Origin: CSP1-4 sp963777975
GTDB taxonomy: Bacteria; Chloroflexota; Limnocylindria; Limnocylindrales; CSP1-4
DNA: 64,000 nucleotides
Assembly (NCBI GenBank): GCA_963777975.1
Contig: CAVZSO010000003.1
Span: forward strand, 372,001-436,000
Direction: 5' to 3'
Part shown: piece by piece, positions 19,629-28,994 of the stretch
How the letters are laid out: each line of letters begins with the position of its first letter
Position numbering within the stretch: position 1 is the first letter of the stretch
Program-made: the position numbers and the translations under genes
The notes under the pieces: model-generated
The model's database searches: none
The model's input: the letters and a program-made list of their open reading frames with translations, nothing else
Told to the model about the DNA's origin: nothing

Positions 19629-20917
19629 CGATGAGCGAGGCCACGAACGGCGCGGACGAGACCGAGGGGATCGCCCTCGTCGACGGCGGCCGGCGCTGGA
19701 CGGCGCGTGCCACGTCGGTGGCGGGCATCGAGCAGGAGCTGGCCAGGATCTGGGGCGCAGCCGCCCGCGAGTCGACCGAGGCCCACCTGTCCGCCCGGGA
19801 GGTGGCCACCGCGCGAGGCGACCCGCACCTCGCCGGTCGACTCGATGAGCCGGGCGACGTGAGCGTCCGGATGCGCACGTCGGTCCTGACCCTGGTCGTC
19901 GTCGCGGAGCGTCCCGAGACGGCCGAACGAGCACTGGACGCCATCAACGAGCTCTCCTCGCGGCACCCCTCGCGCGCTCTCGTCATCGCGCCCGGCGATC
20001 CCGACGGGCCAGCCTGGATGGACGCCGCCATCTATGCGCAGTGCCGCATCTCCGATCGCAGCCGCGCGGAGACGTGCACCGAGCAGATCCTGCTCAAGAC
20101 CGGTGGCGAGATGGACGCCCATCTGGCCGAGCTCGTCCAGCCGCTGCTCATCCACGACCTGCCGGTGGTCCTCTGGTGGCCGGACGATCCGCCGGTCGGA
20201 CGCCATCGATTCCTCTCGCTCCTGGGCACCTGCGATCGACTGCTGGTCGACAGCGGCGCATTCTCCGGGGATGGCCTGGCACGACTGACGGGCCTGATCG
20301 ACATCTGCCTCGGGGGCAGCCCGATCCTCCACGACATCGGCTGGATGCGCATGACGCTCTGGCGCGAGCTGCTCGCCGAGCTCTTCGATCACCCGCTCCT
20401 GGCGCCCGAGCTCGCCTCTGCGCGCACGCTCCGGCTCGACGTCCTCCGTCCGGGCGCGGAGCTCCGGCTCGCCAAGCCGGCGCTGTACGCGGGATGGCTC
20501 GCCTCCATCCTCGGCTGGCGGGTGACCTCGCCGCTCGCCGCGAAGCGCGGCAGCGAGACGCTGGTCGGCACCTTCCGGTCCGCGCGCGGCGAGATCAGCG
20601 TCGAGATGCGGCCGGTCGAGCCGGGCAGCGATGCCAGCGGGCGGCGGGCCGGCTCGCTGGCGCGTGTAGAGCTCGAGCTCGGCAGTCGGAGCAAGCCGAT
20701 CCGGGCGCGCGTGACGCGCCACAGCGACCACCTGCTGGCGACGGCCGATTGGGCCGGCGCCGAGGTCGCGCGCCGGGCGGGGCGCCGAGAACCGTTCGAT
20801 GAGGCACCGTATATCGGTGAAGCGCTCGACCGCGGCGGCCAGGACCGGATGCTGGCCAACGCCATGCTGGTCGCCGTCCAGCTCCTCGGCGGTACCCACG
20901 TCGCGACGCGCGACTGA
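19625..20917 (+). CDS. opcA: Glucose-6-phosphate dehydrogenase assembly protein OpcA
   Basis: A 430-residue protein with OpcA family features: RMRTSVLTLVVVAERPE, PSRALVIAPGDPDGPAWMDA, LVQPLLIHDLPVVLWWPDDP and DRLLVDSGAF, followed by the C-terminal OpcA domain (RELLAELFDHPLL; GWLASILGWRVTSPLAAKRG). OpcA binds Zwf and stimulates or stabilises it; it is known mainly from cyanobacteria and actinobacteria and occurs in Chloroflexota. GTG at 19625 overlaps the zwf stop (GTGA), favouring it over the ATG 6 nt downstream. The 3' end is 7 bp before pgl. Position between zwf and pgl is diagnostic. Confidence 0.9.
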
Positions 20918-20924
20918 TCGAGGC

Positions 20925-21692
20925 GTGGCACGGCTCGTCGTCGTCGCCGACGCTGACGCGGTCGCAGTGGCCGCCGCGGATCGGGTCGTGGCGATCCTCG
21001 GCGGTGCCATCGAGATGCGCGGCAGCGCACACCTGGCGCTGACCGGAGGCTCATCCGCGGCCACGCTCTACGAGGCCTTGCTCGCCCCTGTCCGCCGCTC
21101 GGCCGTGGATTGGCCGGCGGTCGAGGCGTGGTGGGGCGACGATCGCCTGGTCGGTCGGTCGGACCCGCAGTCCAACGTCCGGGTGGCGCAGCCGATCCTC
21201 GAGCCAGGCGACGGGCTGGGCCTTGACCCGCGTCGCGTGCACCCCTTCCCGATCGATGAAGCCGCCGAGGGTGGCCACGAGGCCGCGTGGGTGGCCGAGA
21301 CCTACGCCGCTCGCCTGCGAGAGCGCCTGCCGGCGGACGGCGCCGGCGACCCGATCCTGGACCTCGTCCTGTTGGGGATGGGCAGCGACGGTCACATCCT
21401 GTCCGTGTTCCCAGGCAGCCCGGCGCTCGATGACGGGACCCCGATCGTGATGCCCGTGCCGGCGCCGACCCACATCGAACCTCACATCGCCCGCGTCACC
21501 ATCAACCCGCGGCTGGTCCCCGCCGCCCGTGCCGTGCTGGTCATGTGCAGCGGCGCCGCCAAGGCGGACCGCCTGGCCGAGGTGCTCGAGGGGCCGATCG
21601 ATCCACGTCGGCTGCCGGCCCAGATGGCGATCGGCGCGAACGCCACCTGGATCGTCGATCGAGCGGCTGCCGCCGACCTCCGACAGGCCTGA
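20925..21692 (+). CDS. pgl: 6-phosphogluconolactonase
   Basis: It hydrolyses 6-phosphogluconolactone, completing the oxidative branch begun by Zwf. Signatures of the NagB/DevB-like family: LALTGGSSAATLYEALL, WWGDDRLVGRSDPQSNVR, LDLVLLGMGSDGHILSVFPG (catalytic region) and ITINPRLV-like VTINPRLVPAARAVLVM. Start GTG at 20925 gives 255 residues, the usual size; an upstream in-frame extension would overlap opcA and reads as arginine-rich noise. It lies 7 bp after the opcA stop and is the last gene of the operon. Confidence 0.92.
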   Translation: MARLVVVADADAVAVAAADRVVAILGGAIEMRGSAHLALTGGSSAATLYEALLAPVRRSAVDWPAVEAWWGDDRLVGRSDPQSNVRVAQPILEPGDGLGLDPRRVHPFPIDEAAEGGHEAAWVAETYAARLRERLPADGAGDPILDLVLLGMGSDGHILSVFPGSPALDDGTPIVMPVPAPTHIEPHIARVTINPRLVPAARAVLVMCSGAAKADRLAEVLEGPIDPRRLPAQMAIGANATWIVDRAAAADLRQA

Positions 21693-21703
21693 TCGCGGCT
21701 CGA

Positions 21704-21728
21704 ACGCGCGGCCCTGAACGGCCCGCGT
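21704..21728. terminator. Hairpin between convergent pgl and add
   Basis: The arms ACGCGCGGCC and GGCCCGCGT pair over nine base pairs with one bulge and a 6-nt loop, in the 43-bp gap between the convergent genes. There is no clear T-run, which is common in such GC-rich genomes. Confidence 0.4.
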
Positions 21729-21735
21729 GCCCGCT

Positions 21736-22839
21736 TCAGACGCCGACGACGGCGGCGGTCTCGGCCCGGAGGGCGGCGTAGCTCGGCTTGATGGTCGTGT
21801 TGATGAGCCGCAGCCGCTCGTCGAACGGCGCGAACGAGCTCTTGATGGCGTTGATCGTCAGCCACTCCATCTCGTCGAGCCCGATCCCGAACGCCTCCGC
21901 CATGGCCAGGAACTCCGAGGACATCGACACGCCGCTCATCAGTCGGTTGTCGGTGTTGACGGTGACGCGGAAGCGCAGGCGGCGCAGCAGATCGATGGGG
22001 TGCTCGGCGAAGGTCGCGACGGCGCCGGTGTGCACGTTCGAGGTCGGACACATCTCGAGCGGCACGCGCCGGTCGCGCACGAACGCGGCCAGCCGGCCGA
22101 GGTGGACGGTCCCGTCATCCTGGACGGTGATGTCGTCGACGATGCGCACGCCGTGCCCCAGCCGCTCGGCACCACACCACTGGAGCGCCTCCCAGATGGA
22201 TGGCAGGCCGAAGCTCTCACCGGCATGGATGGTGATGTGGAAGTTCTCCCGACGGATGGTCTCGAAGGCGTCGAGGTAGCGCGTCGGCGGGTAGCCCTTC
22301 TCCGGCCCGGCGACATCGAAGCCGACGACGCCGGCATCACGCCAGCGCAAGGCCAGCTGGGCGATCTCGCTCGAGCGCGCGAACTGGCGCATGCCGGTGC
22401 AGAGCATCTTCATGACGATCGGCCGACCGACGGCCGCGGCGCGACCGGCGCCCACCTGGAAGCCCTCGAGCGTCGCCTCGACCACCTCGTCGAGCGTCAG
22501 CCCGCGCTCGGTCGAGAGCTCCGGTGCGTAGCGGACCTCGGCATAGGCGACGCCATCCGCGGCCAGGTCCTCGGCGCACTCGGCAGCCACGCGGACGATG
22601 GCGTCGCGCTCCTGCATCACCGCCACGGTGTGCGCGAAGGTCTCGAGGTAGAGCTCGAGCGACTTGCGGTCGGCGCCGCGTCGGATCCAGGCCGCCAGGT
22701 CGTCCGGGTCGGTGGTCGGCAGACCGGCATAGCCGTGCTCGGTCGCGAGGTCGATCATGGTCTGTGGTCGGAGGCCGCCATCGAGGTGGTCGTGAAGCAG
22801 GACCTTGGGCGCGCGACGGATCGTCTCGGGCGTCAACAT
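21736..22839 (-). CDS. add: Adenosine deaminase
   Basis: It deaminates adenosine to inosine in purine salvage. Zinc site and catalytic residues are intact: HDHLDGG (HxH, residues ~17-19), GPEKGYPPTRYLDAFE, the HAGESFG block with a zinc His and catalytic Glu, GHGVRI, EMCPTSNVHTG and the final Asp in VTVNTDNRLMSGV. ATG at 22839 is preferred over the GTG 6 nt upstream because a TAGCAT hexamer ends exactly 6 nt before it, leaving the GTG untranscribed in a leaderless message. The product is then 367 aa. It is a monocistronic unit facing pgl. Confidence 0.92.
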   Translation of the reverse strand: MLTPETIRRAPKVLLHDHLDGGLRPQTMIDLATEHGYAGLPTTDPDDLAAWIRRGADRKSLELYLETFAHTVAVMQERDAIVRVAAECAEDLAADGVAYAEVRYAPELSTERGLTLDEVVEATLEGFQVGAGRAAAVGRPIVMKMLCTGMRQFARSSEIAQLALRWRDAGVVGFDVAGPEKGYPPTRYLDAFETIRRENFHITIHAGESFGLPSIWEALQWCGAERLGHGVRIVDDITVQDDGTVHLGRLAAFVRDRRVPLEMCPTSNVHTGAVATFAEHPIDLLRRLRFRVTVNTDNRLMSGVSMSSEFLAMAEAFGIGLDEMEWLTINAIKSSFAPFDERLRLINTTIKPSYAALRAETAAVVGV

Positions 22840-22845
22840 CGCCAC

Positions 22846-22851
22846 ATGCTA
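22846..22851 (-). promoter_or_regulatory. -10 element of leaderless add
   Basis: TAGCAT on the minus strand, 6 nt before the add ATG, with no ribosome-binding site between. Confidence 0.5.
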
Positions 22852-22892
22852 GCGCCGGTGGCGGGCGCTCGAGACCGCTGGTTGCAGGCGCC

Positions 22893-23813
22893 TCAGGGCC
22901 AGGTGAGCGTGAGCGCCGCGAGCACCTCGGTCGCCACCATCGGCCCGGGATCCGTCAGCGACACCTCCGCGCGCTGCTTGGGCGCAAGGTCGGTACTCAG
23001 CTCGACATCGGTCGAGTCGCCCTCCGCCGACTCCAGCGTCGCTCCCGTGTCTCGATCCGTGATCGTCGCCTTGTAGGGATGCGAATCACCACCCACCGGG
23101 TCGCTCCACGTGGCGGTGACGTGGAGCGTGCCAGCGCCCGGTCGGCTGCCCAGGTCGATGACGACGCCGTTGTACGGCTGGGAACCCTTGCCCTGGAGGC
23201 GGAGGTCGAGGATCTCGAGCCGCGGCTGGCTGGCGGGCCAATCGATGCGCAGGTCGGTCATCGGGGTCGTGCCTGCCTTGGCACCGATGAGTGTCACCGT
23301 CCAGGTGAACGGCTTCTTGCTCTTGGCATGGCCGGTCAGGGTGCTGCCGGTGGACTTGAGGCAGGCGGGATCGCCGAGGGGCTTCGCGAGCGTGCCTGGG
23401 TAGAGGCAGAACTCGACCCTGCCACCGGTCGCGTTCTGGAGCTTGACGGTCACGTCGCCGCCGCCATCGCTGATGAAGACGACGATCCGTGGCCGGGCCT
23501 GTGGACTGTCGGGGTCGTCGACACCGAGGCCCTTGATGATGGCGCGGGCCGAGGGCACGGCCCCCGACGCAGCGGGGCTCGAGCCGGCCGAGGGCGATCC
23601 GCCGACCGATGAGGAGGGGGACGCTTCCAGGGATGCCGGCGGCGATCCCGTCAAACCACTCGCGCTCGACGAGGCTGAGGCGGTCGGGGTCGGGGTCGAC
23701 CCGACGCCGCCGTCGCCGCTCCGGCTCAGGACAAGGACGACAAGGATCGCCACGAGGACGAGGAAGACGACGCCAAGCACGAGCGTCACGGTCCGCCACT
23801 GGGCCGTCGTCAT
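22893..23813 (-). CDS. Membrane-anchored protein of unknown function with Ser/Pro linker
   Basis: 306 residues: a short cytosolic start (MTTAQWRTVT), one hydrophobic anchor (residues ~8-30, LVLGVVFLVLVAILVVLVL), a ~65-residue Ser/Thr/Pro/Ala linker and an extracellular C-terminal half of beta-strand-like sequence (IVVFISDGGGDVTVKLQNAT; TWTVTLIGAKAGTTPMTDL). Two Cys residues (EFCLYPG; DPACLKS) may form a disulfide. No catalytic motif is recognised. Start ATG at 23813 has GGAGG about 10 nt upstream. It is separated by 60 bp from the EamA gene upstream on the same strand and by 54 bp from add, so it is probably transcribed alone. Confidence 0.75.
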   Translation of the reverse strand: MTTAQWRTVTLVLGVVFLVLVAILVVLVLSRSGDGGVGSTPTPTASASSSASGLTGSPPASLEASPSSSVGGSPSAGSSPAASGAVPSARAIIKGLGVDDPDSPQARPRIVVFISDGGGDVTVKLQNATGGRVEFCLYPGTLAKPLGDPACLKSTGSTLTGHAKSKKPFTWTVTLIGAKAGTTPMTDLRIDWPASQPRLEILDLRLQGKGSQPYNGVVIDLGSRPGAGTLHVTATWSDPVGGDSHPYKATITDRDTGATLESAEGDSTDVELSTDLAPKQRAEVSLTDPGPMVATEVLAALTLTWP

Positions 23814-23876
23814 GGGCAGCTGGCCTCCGACTCGGTGGGCATGCCCGCATGCTACCCCGGTCGGCCGCTGCTGAGC

Positions 23877-24737
23877 TCAGATGGCGATGAGCACGACCCC
23901 TGCCATGGCCGCCGCAACGCCGATCAGCTGGCCACCACGCAGTCGTTCGTGGAGCACGAAGCGGGCCAGGACGATCGTCGTCACCGGATAGAGCGACGAG
24001 AGCACGACCGCGACCGAGAGCGCGCCCTGGGCGTTCGAGAGCAGGAAGCAGGCGTTGCCGAGCAGATCGCCGAGGCCGATCGCGATGAGCAGCGGCCAGC
24101 GTCCGCTGGTCGCCGGTCGGCCCGTCCGCGTCGCGAGGATGCCGATGGCGAGGATGCCGACGGTCATGAACCTGGCCGAGGTCAGGATCCACCACGGGCC
24201 AGCACCGAGAGCCGCCGACCGATCGACGAGCAGGAAGAAGCTGGCCAGGCCGGCGCCGGCCAGGATGGCCAACGCCAGCAACCGACGGTCGAGGCGCCCG
24301 TGATCGCGCTGTTCGCTGGATCGAGCGGGCATGGACACGAGCACCACCGCGATGAGTCCAAGGACGATGCCGGCCAGGTCGGACGGTGGCAGCCGCTCGC
24401 CGAAGAGCAGCGCCACGAGGACGGGCAGCCCGGCCCCGATGACGGCCACGAGCGGCGAGCCGATGCTCATCCGCCCGTCCGCCAGCACGCGGTAGAAGGC
24501 ACTGGCACCGACCAGCCCGACGACACCCGCCGCCAGCCCCCAGGCCAATGCCTCGGGCGGGGGGACCGGCTCGCCGGTCAGGACCACGAGCGTCGCCGCG
24601 CCAGCGAGGCCGACGGCCTGCGTCAGGGCCACCGTCATGAAGGCGCCGAGCGTCCGCGTGACGAGACCGGCGGCGAAATCCGCGGCGCCCCAGGTGACGG
24701 ATGACAGGAGGCCGAAGGCGATCCCGAGCGGGTTCAG
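23877..24737 (-). CDS. EamA/DMT-family transporter, probable CTG start
   Basis: Ten membrane helices in two EamA repeats: GIAFGLLSSVTWGAADFAAG opens the protein, GLAAGVVGLVGASAFYRVL and GSPLVAVIGAGLPVLVALLF close the first half, and LLALAILAGAGLASFFLLVD starts the second half. The gene ends GGQLIGVAAAMAGVVLIAI. The first helix lies upstream of the first in-frame ATG (24638). CTG at 24737 overlaps the stop of the YhaN-like gene as CTGA and restores the whole domain at 286 aa. The substrate is unknown. It is the last gene of the YhaO-YhaN-EamA unit. Confidence 0.8.
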   Translation of the reverse strand: MNPLGIAFGLLSSVTWGAADFAAGLVTRTLGAFMTVALTQAVGLAGAATLVVLTGEPVPPPEALAWGLAAGVVGLVGASAFYRVLADGRMSIGSPLVAVIGAGLPVLVALLFGERLPPSDLAGIVLGLIAVVLVSMPARSSEQRDHGRLDRRLLALAILAGAGLASFFLLVDRSAALGAGPWWILTSARFMTVGILAIGILATRTGRPATSGRWPLLIAIGLGDLLGNACFLLSNAQGALSVAVVLSSLYPVTTIVLARFVLHERLRGGQLIGVAAAMAGVVLIAI

Positions 24738-26976
24738 GCGCCGGCGACCGGTTCGGTGTCGGCGGGAACGTTGCTGGCAGCGCTCGAGGCGGGCACGGCC
24801 TCATCGGCCATGACATCCAGGACGGTCGGTGCCTCGAGGACGATGACCGAGTCCGCGACCGCGTCGTAGCGATCGGACGTCGTGAGATAGATGACCTGCA
24901 GGTCGGCAGCGGTCTCGCGCATCAGCTGGAGCGCCTCGCGCGCCCGCCCGTCGTCGAAGGTCAGGAATGGATCGTCGAAGATCATCGGCGGCCGGCGGTC
25001 CCTGGTCACCTGGCGGACGAGGCCCAGCCGCGCGGCGAGGTAGAACTGGTCAAGGGTGCCCTGCGACAGGTCACGCACGTCGACCCAGTCGCTGCGCTCC
25101 ATCGACCAGACGCTGAACGTCAGCTCGTTCTCATCGACCCGGATGCGCCGATAGCGGCCGCCGGTGATGCGTGCGACGTCGGTCGCCATGCGCTTCTCGA
25201 GGAAGCGAGCGGCCTTCTTCATCGTCCCCTCGACCGCCCGATCCAGAGCCTCGAGGGTGCCCCTGGTGACCCGCAGGCGGCGCTCCGCGGCCAGGAGGCG
25301 ATCGCGCGCCGCCGCGAGTTGCTCGGCTGTGGCAGCGACCTGCTCCGCGTCGACGTCGTTGGCCTTGACGCGACCCTCGGCTTCGGCCGACTCGCGCAGC
25401 GTCCGCTCGCGCTCGGCGATCCCGAGCCGGACGGCGGACGACGAGCGGTCCAGTGCCCGCTGCGGGTCCCTGCCGACGTCGCCCATGCCGGCCAGGGCAT
25501 GGCGGGCCTGCTCGGCCTCGTTGGCGGCCACGTCACGCAGGCGGGCCAGGTCGTCGGACGGGGTCTCGCCTGCCAGCAGTCCGCGAAGCTCGGCCTTCAG
25601 CTGATCGATGGCGGCGACGTGCTCCGTCTCGGCGGTCAGCAGCGCCTCGGCCGTGGGCAGGTCGGGCAGGTCGATGTTGGTCAGCTCCTGGGCGCGCTTG
25701 GCCTCGGCGTCGTGCATCGCCTGCTCGATCTCGGAGCGACCCCGAAGTCGTCGCGAGATCTGCTCGTTGCGCAGGACGTTCTGGCGGCCGACATCCTTGC
25801 TGCGCCGCTGGCGGACGATGGCGAGCACGTCGAGCGCGACGCCGATGGCCGCGATGGCGAGTGCCACGACGGTCGGGATCTGCCCGATGGGGCCGAGGTT
25901 GATCGTGCCGACGGCGCCGGCTACTGCCAGGCCGACGCCGACGACCGTCAGCACGAGCCCGATGATGGCCGGACGCCGCCACTCGGGCGTCGGCAGCGCA
26001 CCGACGTCGTACGACGAGAGATCCGGCTCCTCGGCCAGCTCGGCCCGGTACTCGGAGATCTTGGCCTCGAGGTCTCGGATGCGCTCCACTGCCGCTCGCA
26101 GCGCGACCAATGGGATGCGCGACGGATGGACGGCGTCCTTGGCCTCGATCTCGTCGCGCAGCTCGGCCGCACGCCGGTACTTCTCGTACCGAGACTGTGC
26201 GTCGTCCTGTCGCGCTCTTGAGGGCGACGGCCCGCTCGGCGGCCGCGAGCGAGTCGCGGTCGACCTCCAGCCGCTGCTCGGCGACCGCCAGCGCATCCCG
26301 GGCGCGCGAGAGCGCGGCACGCTCCTCTTCCAGCCGGCCGAGGGCGGCCTCGCCGTCCCGCAGGCTCGCTTCCAGGATCGGTCGTGGTGTCGGTCAGGGA
26401 CTTGATGATGCCCGGGTTCTTGGCGCCGGCCGCCGTGTACCGCGCGATGGCGTCGACGAGCTTCTTGCGCGCCGCGCCGGTGCCGCGATCGGCGCCGCTC
26501 ATGGCCTCCTGCAGCCGGTCGCGCAGGGTGCTCTCGTCGCGGTCGAGGTCGGCCAGCTCCTCGTGGCGGACAGCCGCCGTGGAGCGGAAGAACTTCTCCG
26601 AGGGGATGCCGGTCAGGTCCGCGAGCCGACGTTCGACCTCGGCCGGGTCGGTGATCGACTCGCCACCGATGATCAGCTCGACCCTGCCCTTGGCCCCGGC
26701 GAAGATCTTGGCCAGCGAGCCGTCGACGCCGTCGTCGTCGGTGAAGTCGATGCGCACGGTCGGTGGGGCCTCCTCTGGCGCACCCCATCGACGCAGGCCC
26801 TCGACGTCCTGGCCGGCGGCGGTCACCTTGCGGAAGAGGCCGTACTCGATGGCCCGTTCGATGGTCGTCTTGCCTGCCTCGTTGGGGCCGCGGACGATGG
26901 TCAGGCCGGGCGCGAACTCCAGGTCCAGGTCCGCGTGGCGCTGGAGGTCGGTCAGTCGCAGCCGCTTGAGTCGCAT
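24734..26976 (-). CDS. YhaN/SbcC-like AAA ATPase with two membrane segments, frame changes in the coiled coil
   Basis: An SMC/Rad50-class ATPase of about 745 residues. N-terminus RLTDLQRHADLDLEFAPGL and Walker A VRGPNEAGKTTIERAI lie at residues ~7-45. A long coiled coil follows, then two hydrophobic helices in the middle (AIIGLVLTVVGVGLAVAGAV and VVALAIAAIGVALDVLAIV). A second coiled coil leads to the C-terminal lobe with signature DLSQGTLDQFYLAARLGLV, Walker B PPMIFDDPFLTFDD and the switch VIYLTTSDRYD. Frame changes near 26388 and 26212 are needed; the third frame there gives RLEEERAALSRARDALAVAE. Start ATG 26976 overlaps the nuclease gene stop. It is probably the ATPase partner in a DNA end-processing complex. 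Confidence 0.85.
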
Positions 26977-28149
26977 CAGACGACCGTGATCCTGGCCGGG
27001 TCGGCCAGCAGGATGCGGCCGAGCCGAAGGGAGTCGCGCAGCTCGAGGGCACCCTCGGTGTCGCCGGCCTTGTCGGCCGCTGCGATGCGCGCCTCCAGGT
27101 CGCGGATGAAGCCGCCGACGATGGTGTCCGGCGGCGGCAGCGGCCCCTCGGGTTCGGCGGGCACCGCGCGGCTGCGGACGCGGACCTTGAAGAAGGACGG
27201 GGCCAGCTGGCGCTCGATCTCCTCGTCCTGGAGCTCGAGCTCGTCGGGCAGGATGCCGACGATCCGCACGTCGAGGACCAGGTCGGCGTCGGCGGTCGTC
27301 TTGAGCTGCTCGACCAGCGCGGCCTGGCTGGCGACCTCGGCGGCGTCGACATCGACGTGGCGGAAGGTCGTCCGACCGACCACGCTCGGGGTGATCGAGA
27401 CGTAGTCGCGCCCGTCGCGCTCCTCGAGGTCGACGATCAGGACCTGGCCGGCGCCGTCCTGGTCGACCGCGACCGGCTCAGGCGCGCCGGCATAGGCCCA
27501 GGTCGTCTCACCAGCGATGCCCTGGCGGAACGAATGCCAGTGCCCGAGCGCGAGATAGTGCAACCCGGAGGCGGCGACCTCATCGTCCGTGAAGAGCACG
27601 TCGTCCGCCTCGACGACGCCCGCCACGCGGAGCGAGCCGTGGATGAGGCCGACGCGCCAGCGGGCGCGCCGATCGTCGCCGCTGGCGAAGCCGGCCAGCG
27701 GGCTGGCCGCCATCCGCTTGGTGGCAGCGACGCGACTGAAGACGATCAGGTCGGGGGTCGAGAAGACGACCTCCGGCCGCTCGGGCGTGAGGACCACGAT
27801 CATCTCGCTGCGCCGACTTCAGGCCGGCCATGGCGGCCAGGTCGTTGATGCGGTAGATCGACGACGGGTCGTAGACGTCGTGCGTGCCCGGGATGACGAC
27901 CGTGCGGATGCCGGCGGCCGCCAGGCGTCCGAACTCGGCGGCCGCCCGGTCCACGGAGCGGCGCGGCTGCTGGTTGGAGTCGAACAGGTCGCCCGCCACC
28001 AGGACCACGTCGACCTTCTCGGCCAGGGCGAGGTCGATCGCCCGGCGGAAGGCGTCGAACTGCCGCTCGCGTTGGGTGGCTGCCGCCTCGCCGAGGTCGT
28101 GGTGTCGAGCACCGAGATGGACGTCGGCCAGGTGCAAGAGTCGCGGCAT
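26976..28149 (-). CDS. YhaO/SbcD-like DNA repair exonuclease, one frame change
   Basis: A calcineurin-like metallophosphoesterase. Metal-binding motifs run in order: LLHLADVHLGARHHDLGEA (DxH), VDVVLVAGDLFDSNQQ (GDxxD), VVIPGTHDVYDPSS (the usual GNHD is GTHD), GLIHGSLRVAG and LALGHWHSFRQ (GHxH). A frame change near 27810 joins the two halves; the C-terminal part (ADLVLDVRIVGILPDELELQ) is the capping domain. Composite length is about 390 aa. The start ATG 28149 carries the core motif five residues in. The stop overlaps the ATPase ATG, matching the sbcD-sbcC / yhaO-yhaN gene order. Role inferred: Mn-dependent nuclease acting on DNA ends or hairpins. Confidence 0.87.
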
Positions 28150-28273
28150 CTCGGGGGCTCAAACCTCCCTATGTCGGTTCGTCGATGGTGGCAGCTGAGC
28201 CAAGCGAACGGCGCGATGCGAGCGAGGAGCCCCCTGGATGCCCTCGCTCGCGGGCTGAGGCTCTGCTGCCATT

Positions 28274-28292
28274 GTGCCACCTCGGGTGGCAC
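28274..28292. repeat. Perfect 8-bp hairpin in the yhaO/zinc-ribbon divergent gap
   Basis: GTGCCACC-TCG-GGTGGCAC lies in the 387-bp gap 28150-28536 between divergent genes. No gene is supported in that gap. A TAGGCT hexamer near 28353 (plus) could be a promoter, which would put the hairpin just upstream of it, as an operator might be, and leave a leader of about 180 nt. Confidence 0.4.
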
Positions 28293-28536
28293 GTCTGGCG
28301 GCCACGGTGTCGCCGGAGGCGCCGATCGAGGGCCGGATCGGGACCCTGTGGTAGGCTTCCTCCCGCATCACGGTGCGCCCCCGGCCCAAAGGGACCAACG
28401 GCAAAGCATCTGGGTCGTTTCGAGTCGGCGCCCGGCCCCCGACCTCGCGCCAAGCGACCGCGCCTTGCCGCTCTCGGGCAGCCACCATCATCATCGGGAC
28501 GAGTCTCTCGTCGCTGCTCCTTGGAGGTCTTTTCGG

Positions 28537-28887
28537 GTGTCCTACGCAGATCGAAACCTTACCTGCGCCGACTGCGGCATCGAGTTCGTGCACTCGGCCG
28601 CCGACCAGGAGTTCTACGCGCAGAAGGGGTTCGCTTCCGATCCCAAGCGCTGCCCCAGCTGCCGCGCCTCGCGGCGCGCATCGCGCGAGTCGTCGAGCTA
28701 CGGCGGCTATGACGTCCGCGACATCGGTGGCCCGCGTGGCTACGAGCGCGGTGACGACCGACCGGCCCGCGAGTACTTCGCGGTCATCTGCTCCAAGTGC
28801 GGCAACGCCGCACAGGTCCCCTTCCGGCCGCGCCAGGACAAGCCGGTCTACTGCTCCGACTGCTTCCGGGAGGTCCAGGCCGTCTGA
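28537..28887 (+). CDS. Small double zinc-ribbon protein (CxxC-x17-CxxC family)
   Basis: 116 residues with two zinc-ribbon modules. The first pairs TCADCGIEF with RCPSCRASRR about 30 residues later; the second is CSKC-17 residues-CSDC (CSKCGNAAQVPFRPR then VYCSDCFREV). These are the marks of the proteins annotated as CxxC-x17-CxxC zinc ribbons, whose function is unknown; nucleic-acid or protein binding is likely. A Tyr/Gly/Arg-rich linker (SSSYGGYDVRDIGGPRGYER) separates the two. GTG at 28537 is chosen because GGAGG lies 9 nt upstream and the longer open frame reads as noise. Transcribed alone and followed by a hairpin terminator. Confidence 0.85.
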   Translation: MSYADRNLTCADCGIEFVHSAADQEFYAQKGFASDPKRCPSCRASRRASRESSSYGGYDVRDIGGPRGYERGDDRPAREYFAVICSKCGNAAQVPFRPRQDKPVYCSDCFREVQAV

Positions 28888-28932
28888 CCTCCAGCACCCT
28901 CGGCGATGCCGCGGGTCACGGATGAGACGCTC

Positions 28933-28959
28933 GAAGCCGGTCCCGCGAGGGCCGGCTTC
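28933..28959 (+). terminator. Hairpin terminator after the zinc-ribbon gene
   Basis: GAAGCCGG and CCGGCTTC pair around an inner CCC-GCGA-GGG stem, 45 bp after the stop; CTGATT follows. It also lies 36 bp beyond the convergent S51 peptidase stop. Confidence 0.6.
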
Positions 28960-28994
28960 CTGATTCGCGGCGGTCGCCGGGACCGCAGCTCGGC

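Noticed and set aside
24734..27352. Single 872-aa minus-strand ORF
   Set aside because: Its upstream half is a shadow of the nuclease and ATPase genes in other frames; the ATPase starts at 26976 with a proper P-loop.
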